NCBI GenBank assembly: GCA_041572275.1
Contig: JBFFSQ010000188.1
Coordinates: 1-5,834 of the forward strand
Origin: JBFFSQ01 sp041572275
GTDB taxonomy: Bacteria > Pseudomonadota > Gammaproteobacteria > SZUA-229
Direction: 5' to 3'
Length of the DNA stretch: 5,834 bases
This document shows, in pieces, positions 1 to 4,063 of the stretch. A model generated the notes under the pieces. It saw only the letters and a list, made by a program, of their open reading frames with translations. It was not told the DNA's origin and ran no database searches. The position numbers and the translations under genes were made by a program. Numbering within the stretch: position 1 is the stretch's first letter; every line of letters begins with the position of its first letter.

Positions 1-203
1 AAATGTTGGCGAGTATGTTCTACCCATTCTTCCATTTTGTGTGTGATTGCCATGTCATCTGTTTGTCCCTGCATGGCCTGCTCCAGTAAGGTACCCAGTA
101 GATTAATTAGTTCGACTTCTTCCCTGTGGGTGTCATTCATGGTGTTGAGGGCTACTTGAGGGATTGACTCTGGGTCAAGTATTGGTGATTGATGCGTGCT
201 CAT
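1..203 (-). CDS. Hemerythrin-like protein, N-terminal part (runs off left edge)
   Basis: Reading leftwards from the ATG at 203-201, 67 full codons are present before the edge; the C-terminal part is missing. Residues 22-29 (MNDTHREE) and 60-67 (WVEHTRQH, followed by a probable Phe cut by the edge) resemble the small bacterial hemerythrin-like cation-binding family. In that family His/Glu residues of a four-helix bundle hold a non-haem di-iron site that binds O2 or senses oxygen and iron. Visible candidate ligands are H26 in the first helix, H55 with E59, and H63 with H67. The rest of the site lies outside the window. There is no signal peptide, so it is probably cytoplasmic. An AAGAG ribosome-binding site sits just before the ATG. 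About 180 bp upstream is a strong Fur box, which suits an iron-binding product, but the link is an inference because a terminator-like hairpin lies between them. Confidence 0.72.
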   Translation of the reverse strand, partial: MSTHQSPILDPESIPQVALNTMNDTHREEVELINLLGTLLEQAMQGQTDDMAITHKMEEWVEHTRQH

Positions 204-233
204 AACTCTTGCCGGATGATATTCTGGATATTT

Positions 234-251
234 AAAAAGGGTATCTTACCC
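234..251 (-). terminator. Candidate rho-independent terminator or attenuator upstream of the hemerythrin-like gene
   Basis: Read on the minus strand this is GGGTA-AGA-TACCC followed directly by TTTTT, the shape of a short intrinsic terminator. The stem is only 5 bp, so it is weak. The minus strand also reads ACCCA-TAG-TGGGT at 260-248, a second hairpin that shares bases 248-251 with the first. The two cannot form together, which is the layout of a terminator/antiterminator switch. It lies about 31-48 bases before the hemerythrin-like start codon, so it could either end a short upstream RNA or attenuate that gene. Confidence 0.4.
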
Positions 252-353
252 ACTATGGGTGGAATATGATTAACATCAACATATCATCAATCCAGCCAAT
301 CTCAATAGTGTAATTATAATCAGCTGGTTACTCAAAGTTGTGCACTATTAACA
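234..353 (-). ncRNA. Candidate Fur-controlled small RNA (or long hemerythrin leader), about 120 nt
   Basis: A transcript starting near 353 from the promoter at 360-388 and stopping at the T-run at 238-234 would be about 120 nt with no coding capacity worth noting. Its sequence contains a perfect 7-bp inverted repeat (AATAGTG at 304-310 with CACTATT at 343-349), a competing CCAGC/GCTGG pair (292-296 with 323-327), and the terminal hairpin. Iron-repressed small RNAs such as RyhB, PrrF and NrrF are known to have a Fur box over the promoter and a terminator close downstream, and this layout matches. I see no similarity to a specific known small RNA. The alternative is simply the 5' leader of the hemerythrin-like gene. 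Confidence 0.28.
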
Positions 354-359
354 AGCATA

Positions 360-388
360 AATTTAAAGAGTTTTTAGTTTGTTGATAA
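360..388 (-). promoter_or_regulatory. Candidate minus-strand promoter under the Fur box
   Basis: On the minus strand TTATCA (388-383) is followed after 17 bases by TAAATT (365-360). Each hexamer matches the sigma70 consensus at 4 of 6 positions, at the ideal spacing. The -35 element lies inside the Fur box, where bound Fur would block RNA polymerase. Another possible -10, a perfect TATAAT, lies at 318-313 on the same strand but lacks a recognisable -35. Confidence 0.35.
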
Positions 389-402
389 TGATAATCATTG
401 TA
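384..402. promoter_or_regulatory. Fur box (ferric uptake regulator binding site)
   Basis: GATAATGATAATCATTGTA matches the classical 19-bp Fur consensus GATAATGATAATCATTATC at 17 of 19 positions. Positions 387-399 form a perfect 6-1-6 palindrome (AATGAT-A-ATCATT). Such a match is unlikely by chance even in AT-rich DNA. Fur with ferrous iron binds such sites and usually represses iron-uptake genes and iron-sparing small RNAs. The nearest downstream gene is the hemerythrin-like gene, 181 bp away on the minus strand. No gene starts on the plus strand nearby. Confidence 0.75.
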
Positions 403-457
403 AATGGGCTCGGTAACTATAGTGGGGTATATAGTGACTCTAATTCGGTTTGCTAAA

Positions 458-469
458 TACTGTGCAGTA
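458..469. repeat. Palindrome TACTG-TG-CAGTA, copy 1
   Basis: This is a near-perfect palindrome with 5-bp arms around a 2-bp centre. A closely related palindrome lies at 591-600 (ACTGTACAGT). On the minus strand the first copy continues as TTTACTGCACAGT, and on the plus strand the second reads TTTACTGTACAGT, so the two copies are inverted relative to each other. They may be sites for one dimeric regulator. No known operator is recognised. Confidence 0.35.
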
Positions 470-590
470 AATTGATTAGTGGTTTCAGGTTAACATGAAG
501 TGTTATAAAAAAGCTCGCTATTAAATATCAATGAATATCATGGGCTTCAGTAGCTGGCGTGGTTTTATGACTAATATACGCAGGCTATTT

Positions 591-618
591 ACTGTACAGT
601 GCTAATGTAAAGCACTGT
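591..618. repeat. Nested palindrome and hairpin downstream of the PilZ-like gene
   Basis: ACTGTACAGT (591-600) is a perfect 10-bp palindrome. Overlapping it, ACAGTGC (596-602) and GCACTGT (612-618) form a perfect 7-bp stem with a 9-base loop. The hairpin lies 46 bases past the PilZ-like stop codon on the minus strand and has no T-run after it. It is therefore not a standard intrinsic terminator, though it could stabilise the 3' end of that mRNA. Confidence 0.4.
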
Positions 619-663
619 TGATTTCCCTATCTGACAATTGAGTTCTTCCGTTTGGCTTATGGC

Positions 664-1056
664 TTACTGTAATATGTTTTTAAAGTTCGTTTTAAATGTT
701 TTGTTCCATTCTATAAAGTCTGAAGGTTCATCCTGTCTTTCTCTAAAAACGATATCAACTTTATAATGATTACTCTTGGTGGAAGGGGAGCAGGATCTCA
801 CATTGCCAGTCAATCGATAATTCATGCCATTTTTCTTCAAGTTTACACTCATATCGAGAACTGAGTTAAGAACCAATTTTCTACATACTTCCAAATGTAG
901 TTTTTCTTTGGTTATTTCATGTATCGATGAGTTAAATGTTTTACCGAGCAAGACCGGGTGGTCAGAGGAAAACAAAATTTTTACTTCTATGTCCTGCATT
1001 GAAACAAAATCATCAAGTGTTTTAACTGCATATGCAGTTTTTGAAAGCTTGTTCAT
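664..1056 (-). CDS. Small cytoplasmic protein resembling a degenerate PilZ domain
   Basis: The product is 130 residues, with no signal peptide or membrane segment. I prefer the ATG at 1056: it has GGAG six bases upstream (1066-1063), whereas the ATG at 1068 has no ribosome-binding site. The pattern of short strands from about residue 23 to 120, including the segment NYRLTGNVRSC (79-89) and HYKVDIVF (97-104), recalls the PilZ beta-barrel. PilZ domains normally bind cyclic di-GMP through RxxxR and D/NxSxxG motifs. Here the arginine motif is absent, and the second motif is either replaced by EITKEK (47-52) or reduced to NSS (42-44) without the glycine. Cyclic di-GMP binding is therefore doubtful. 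The gene lies downstream of rhlE on the same strand, after about 190 bp. The family assignment is tentative; it may be an unnamed small protein. Confidence 0.5.
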   Translation of the reverse strand: MNKLSKTAYAVKTLDDFVSMQDIEVKILFSSDHPVLLGKTFNSSIHEITKEKLHLEVCRKLVLNSVLDMSVNLKKNGMNYRLTGNVRSCSPSTKSNHYKVDIVFRERQDEPSDFIEWNKTFKTNFKNILQ

Positions 1057-1249
1057 CTGTGTCTCCATTTAGGATTGCGATGGTTTTACTGCTTCTAATA
1101 CAGCGCGGAGACATACAATAGAAAATAACTAAAGTGATTGTTTAATAATCAAGCACAATTATCTAAATATGGTCAATATTCCCATGAATAATTATTTTCT
1201 GAAATGAATAAAGGAATTATTCCTATGGTATAAGTGCATAATAAGCTGA

Positions 1250-2536
1250 TTATTTTTTTCGTGATCTTTTACCAGATGGGTTGTGACCGTGGGCAATGTC
1301 ACCAGAGCGCTGGCCATCTTTGTGTTCAATTTTTGGTTTCTTTGGTTTTTTAGGTTTCTTGGGTTTAAAAGGTCGTGTATCCAGACGTGATTCTGGGACT
1401 TCGTGTGCGGGTTTGAAACGCTCAATAACTTTACGAGGCAATATACGCTTGATCAGGCGCTCAATATCTGAGAGCTGTTTAAATTCATCTGCTGATACGA
1501 GTGAAACAGCCTGCCCGGTTGCACCAGCACGACCTGTGCGTCCGATTCGATGTATATAATCCTCAGTCACATTGGGTAAATCAAAATTCACAACCTGGGG
1601 TAGCTGATCAATATCCAGGCCCCGGGCAGCAATATCGGTTGCCACTAACACGCGTATTGACCCCGCTTTAAAGTTAGCTAAGGCTCGCGTGCGTGCACCC
1701 TGGCTTTTGTTGCCATGAATGGCGGCGGTTTTTATGCCCTCTGATTCCAGATGACGTGTTAGTTTGTTTGCACCCTGCTTGGTTCTTGAAAAGACCAGTA
1801 CCTGATTCCAGTTGTTAATGTGAATTAAATGAGTGAGCAGGGCGGGTTTTTGTTTTTTATCTACAGGACATATCCATTGTTCTACCGTTTCTGCAGTTGT
1901 ATTGCGCGGATTAACTGAGATCTCTATGGGATTTTTAACCAGGCCTTTAGCTAGCTTTTGAATATCGTCAGAAAACGTGGCTGAGAACAGCAGGTTCTGG
2001 CGTTGTTTAGGCAAGAGTCCGATGATTTTTTTAATATCATGGATAAATCCCATATCCAGCATGCGATCGGCTTCGTCGAGTACCAGTATTTCAAGCTGCT
2101 TAAACTTTATGGCGTTTTGATTGTATAGATCCAGTAACCGCCCGGGTGTTGCCACCAGCACGTCAGTACCCTTACGCAGCTTCATCATCTGTGGGTTTAT
2201 TTTTACACCGCCAAAGACTACGTTAGACCGCAAGGGTAGGTGCTTGCCGTAGGTGGTTACACTATCAGCTACCTGAGCGGCCAATTCACGAGTAGGGGTC
2301 AGGATAAGTGTACGGACCTGGTTGCCGTGAGCATGTTCACCTTTTGAGAGTCGCTCTAATATAGGTAGGGTAAAACCAGCGGTTTTTCCTGTGCCGGTTT
2401 GAGCTGCTGCCATCACATCCTTACCATTGATAATGGCGGGTATGGCTTCAAGCTGAATGGGTGTAGGCATTTTATAGCCGTGTTCAGCGATGGCATTAAG
2501 GAGGGGTTTAGATAGTCCCAGGGAGGCAAAGCTCAT
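1250..2536 (-). CDS. rhlE: ATP-dependent DEAD-box RNA helicase, RhlE type
   Basis: The 428-residue protein unwinds short RNA duplexes using ATP; RhlE proteins act in ribosome assembly and RNA decay, often in the cold. All helicase motifs are intact: Q motif (GYKMPTPIQ, 20-28), Walker A AAQTGTGKT (44-52), PTRELA (81-86), TPGR (130-133), DEAD (154-157), SAT (185-187), LVFSRT (247-252), ATDIAARGLDI (299-309) and HRIGRTGR (329-336). The start FASLGL and the segment VLDEADRMLDMGF are typical of the RhlE branch. After about residue 385 comes a basic, disordered tail with four KPK units (391-402) ending in SGKRSRKK; such tails bind RNA nonspecifically. AAGAG lies about 9 bases before the ATG. The gene diverges from the CZB gene across 281 bp. 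No strong terminator is visible downstream, only AT-rich inverted repeats near 1187-1222. Confidence 0.93.
   Translation of the reverse strand: MSFASLGLSKPLLNAIAEHGYKMPTPIQLEAIPAIINGKDVMAAAQTGTGKTAGFTLPILERLSKGEHAHGNQVRTLILTPTRELAAQVADSVTTYGKHLPLRSNVVFGGVKINPQMMKLRKGTDVLVATPGRLLDLYNQNAIKFKQLEILVLDEADRMLDMGFIHDIKKIIGLLPKQRQNLLFSATFSDDIQKLAKGLVKNPIEISVNPRNTTAETVEQWICPVDKKQKPALLTHLIHINNWNQVLVFSRTKQGANKLTRHLESEGIKTAAIHGNKSQGARTRALANFKAGSIRVLVATDIAARGLDIDQLPQVVNFDLPNVTEDYIHRIGRTGRAGATGQAVSLVSADEFKQLSDIERLIKRILPRKVIERFKPAHEVPESRLDTRPFKPKKPKKPKKPKIEHKDGQRSGDIAHGHNPSGKRSRKK
1331..1366 (-). repeat. Four 9-bp units encoding KPK repeats in the RhlE tail
   Basis: Four consecutive 9-base units encode Lys-Pro-Lys four times (residues 391-402). 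The units differ at third codon positions, so the repeat is imperfect at DNA level. It sits in the disordered C-terminal tail, where unit number could change without breaking the helicase core. Confidence 0.6.
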
Positions 2537-2754
2537 GGAGTCGTCTCTTAAAGGTATTTCTCTGTCGATATGGGTTCTGTAGTAGATTTGCAGTTTACAG
2601 TATCTGATTGTTACATGCGAAGTAATCCCGTGTTTGGAAAAGCAAGGGGTTAAGCCAGCGCGTATTTATTTTTCTATCCTGATGTCTAAATCCAGGCAAT
2701 TTCAAATGCTTGATCTAAAATACTAATAGTACGGTGTGCTGGTTTGGTACCACG

Positions 2755-2787
2755 CTGATTTAAATAAACAATAATTTATATTGATAT
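2755..2787 (+). promoter_or_regulatory. Weak promoter candidates for the CZB gene
   Basis: Two overlapping readings are possible. CTGATT (2755-2760), 16 bases, then TATATT (2777-2782) is a weak sigma70 match. TAAATAAA (2761-2768), 11 bases, then ATTGATAT (2780-2787) has the spacing of the flagellar sigma28 promoter TAAAGTTT-N11-GCCGATAA, but matches only about half its bases. The sequence is AT-rich, so either could be chance. The rest of the divergent spacer 2537-2817 shows no clear rhlE promoter. Confidence 0.22.
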
Positions 2788-2817
2788 TTTTAAGACATAA
2801 TACCAAGGAGAAAAACC

Positions 2818-3273
2818 ATGAGCATGATGCAATGGGTTAAAGGTCTTATTGAGGGTAAACACGAAACTGATATGAGTATTCACACCCAGGCCGAGGATGA
2901 AGAGGCGGGTGGTTTGAATTTTAAAACAGCAATTAATGCCCATATTAGCTGGAAACGTCGATTGCGAGATTATATTAATGGAAATAGTGATGAGGTACTG
3001 GATCATTCAACAATATCCAGTGATAAAAATTGCGCATTAGGACAATGGATTTATGGTGAAGGTGATCGTCATTACGGGGAGGCCGAGCTCTTCAAAAATC
3101 TAAAACATAGTCATAAACAGTTTCACGAATGTGCCGGTAATATCGTGCTCGAAGTGGATAAAGGCAACCACAATGAAGCATTACAATTAATAGCTGCAGA
3201 TGAATATGCAAGAGCCTCAACTCAAGTTACCAGCCAGCTAGCCCAGCTTTACATTCAGTTTAGAGGTAAATAA
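2818..3273 (+). CDS. Stand-alone CZB (chemoreceptor zinc-binding) domain protein
   Basis: The 151-residue soluble protein has AAGGAG (2805-2810) seven bases before the ATG. Residues about 38-145 form a CZB domain, the helical zinc-binding module usually attached to chemoreceptors (TlpD type) or diguanylate cyclases (DgcZ). The likely zinc ligands are H42 (AHISW), C72 (NCALGQW), H99 and H103 (HKQFH). Their spacing of 30, 27 and 4 equals that of H22, C52, H79 and H83 in E. coli DgcZ as I recall it. No methyl-accepting, GGDEF or transmembrane part is present. The first 35 residues are a short amphipathic stretch (MMQWVKGLIEG) followed by an acidic linker. In known systems zinc or hypochlorite acting at the Cys-Zn centre switches output. 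Here the protein presumably works in trans on an unknown partner, possibly cyclic di-GMP or chemotaxis machinery. Confidence 0.82.
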   Translation: MSMMQWVKGLIEGKHETDMSIHTQAEDEEAGGLNFKTAINAHISWKRRLRDYINGNSDEVLDHSTISSDKNCALGQWIYGEGDRHYGEAELFKNLKHSHKQFHECAGNIVLEVDKGNHNEALQLIAADEYARASTQVTSQLAQLYIQFRGK

Positions 3274-3295
3274 ACCAATGCATTTTTGTGGTTTA
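3271..3295 (+). repeat. Inverted repeat over the CZB stop codon
   Basis: TAAACCA (3271-3277) and TGGTTTA (3289-3295) form a perfect 7-bp stem with an 11-base loop. The first three bases are the CZB stop codon. No T-run follows on the plus strand, so it is a poor intrinsic terminator and may instead protect the 3' end of the mRNA. Confidence 0.35.
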
Positions 3296-3414
3296 GCGAG
3301 GCAATATCACGAGGTGAAGGTTTAATAAAAAAATTGTGTGGAATCTATTAGACTTCTTGCTCAAGGATACATTGCAAGTTATACCTCTGTTTTTGTATAT
3401 TTTTTAATCAATTT

Positions 3415-3443
3415 TTGTCGCCGTGAGTATATATCCTTAAAAT
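3415..3443 (+). promoter_or_regulatory. Sigma70-like promoter for the small exported protein/lipase pair
   Basis: TTGTCG (3415-3420, 4 of 6 consensus) and TAAAAT (3438-3443, 5 of 6) are separated by exactly 17 bases. AT-rich DNA upstream could act as an UP element. The predicted start near 3450 gives a leader of about 55 bases before the ATG at 3506. It probably drives both this gene and the lipase. Confidence 0.48.
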
Positions 3444-3505
3444 TTTTTCATATAAGCGGATATCTGGCTTGCAGTTTGTTGTAGCTGCTCATACTATCTG
3501 TGGCA

Positions 3506-3976
3506 ATGATAAAAACAATACGATACATACTGGCAGGCGGTTTTCTTTTTATCGTTACTGCAACAGTTGCCTGGGGAGGGTCCATGTTTGGTTTTTTAAA
3601 TATAAACCTAAGTCCAGAAGTCAAAGGTGTGGTGACGCAGAACGGTGAAGTTGTTGTCGGTGCGGAGGTAAAGCGAACACTGATCTATAATGATAAAATC
3701 TATACTGCGACCACAGTTAGTCAGGCTGATGGTAGATTTAGCTTTCCGGCACAGGATGTTAATTCTGTTATGAAACTGCTGCCTGCAGAGCTGGTCGTGA
3801 CGCAGAAAATAACCATTAATGTTGGTGATAAAGATTACCTGGCCTGGGAAACAGTCAAGCGTGATGATAACGATGGCCTGGTATCTAAATTGGCGCAGTT
3901 AAAATGCGAACTCAGCAATGAGTCGCAGGCTTATGAAGACGAACGAAGCGTTATTGTTGGGATATGTCGCTGGTAA
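3506..3976 (+). CDS. Small, probably exported beta-rich protein (DUF6795-like) upstream of a lipase
   Basis: From the ATG at 3506 the product is 156 residues; a GTG at 3500 would add two. Residues 1-23 look like a signal peptide or membrane anchor: MIKTIR, then a hydrophobic run YILAGGFLFIVTATVAW, with possible cleavage near AWG/GS. The rest, from LSPEVKGVVTQNGEVVVGAEV (35-55) through DGRFSFP (75-81) to YLAWETVKR (111-119), resembles a carboxypeptidase-regulatory-like beta-sandwich. From memory it is closest to the small family DUF6795. C133 and C154 could form a disulfide after export. The function of this family is not known to me. Neither start has a good ribosome-binding site, whereas an internal ATG at 3584 does, so a shorter cytoplasmic form is possible. 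The lipase gene follows after 87 bp on the same strand, which suggests a working pair such as effector with immunity protein or lipase with helper. Confidence 0.6.
   Translation: MIKTIRYILAGGFLFIVTATVAWGGSMFGFLNINLSPEVKGVVTQNGEVVVGAEVKRTLIYNDKIYTATTVSQADGRFSFPAQDVNSVMKLLPAELVVTQKITINVGDKDYLAWETVKRDDNDGLVSKLAQLKCELSNESQAYEDERSVIVGICRW
3573..3586 (+). promoter_or_regulatory. Strong internal ribosome-binding site and ATG
   Basis: GGGGAGGG (3573-3580) lies three bases before an in-frame ATG (3584-3586), residue 27 of the upstream reading. It is a far better Shine-Dalgarno sequence than any before the ATG at 3506. Starting here would give a 130-residue protein beginning MFGFLNINLSPEVKG, without the hydrophobic segment. 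The same bases encode the WGGS residues at the end of the putative signal peptide, so part of the match may be coincidental. Confidence 0.45.
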
Positions 3977-4011
3977 CGGTTATATCAATAACAACTTCTG
4001 ATGAATTGATT

Positions 4012-4042
4012 AAAAAACAGGCAGACTGAAAGATGATCTGCC
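4012..4042 (-). terminator. Intergenic hairpin with terminator shape on the minus strand
   Basis: GGCAGA (4020-4025) and TCTGCC (4037-4042) form a perfect 6-bp stem with an 11-base loop. On the minus strand the stem is followed by TG and TTTTTT, the form of an intrinsic terminator. On the plus strand no T-run follows, so in the plus-strand mRNA it would be only a hairpin between the small protein gene and the lipase gene. No minus-strand gene is visible upstream of it; if active, it would stop antisense transcription. Confidence 0.35.
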
Positions 4043-4063
4043 AATAATAAAAAGGGATGTTCT

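Larger units (their letters stand above)
204..663. other. 460-bp gene-free gap with regulatory structure
   Basis: No convincing open reading frame is visible on either strand between the PilZ-like gene and the hemerythrin-like gene, both on the minus strand. The gap holds a near-perfect Fur box (384-402), a candidate minus-strand promoter (360-388), a minus-strand hairpin followed by five T (234-251), an overlapping alternative hairpin (248-260), a 7-bp inverted repeat (304-310 with 343-349), two related palindromes (458-469 and 591-600) and a 7-bp hairpin (596-618). This is more ordered structure than expected from a simple spacer. It is consistent with a long regulated leader or a small RNA gene. 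Confidence 0.6.

Noticed and set aside
459..600. LexA (SOS) boxes
   Set aside because: CTGT and ACAG halves occur but not with the required 8-base spacing.
824..1072. Plus-strand open frame of 82 codons
   Set aside because: It lies antisense to the PilZ-like gene, has no ribosome-binding site or recognisable domain, and its composition looks like a reverse-frame shadow.
1135..1151. TGATT-N7-AATCA inverted repeat as an FNR/ANR site upstream of the PilZ-like gene
   Set aside because: FNR-type sites need TTGAT-N4-ATCAA; the spacing here is wrong.
1192..1559. Open frames of 77 codons (minus) and 87 codons (plus) over the rhlE 3' end
   Set aside because: Both overlap the helicase coding sequence, which is firmly identified by its motifs; their translations are by-products of the repeated Lys/Pro codons.
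2776..3006. Minus-strand open frame of 76 codons opposite the CZB gene
   Set aside because: The CZB gene has a good ribosome-binding site and conserved ligands; the antisense frame shows neither.
3355..3400. Terminator for the CZB gene (CTTGC/GCAAG stem or AGGATA/TATACCT stem before TTTTT)
   Set aside because: Stems are 5-6 bp with bulges or long loops, and the T-run is not adjacent; too weak to call.
4001..4034. Separate lipase promoter (TTGATT, 17 bases, AAAGAT)
   Set aside because: The -10 matches only 3 of 6 positions; the promoter at 3415-3443 is clearly better.
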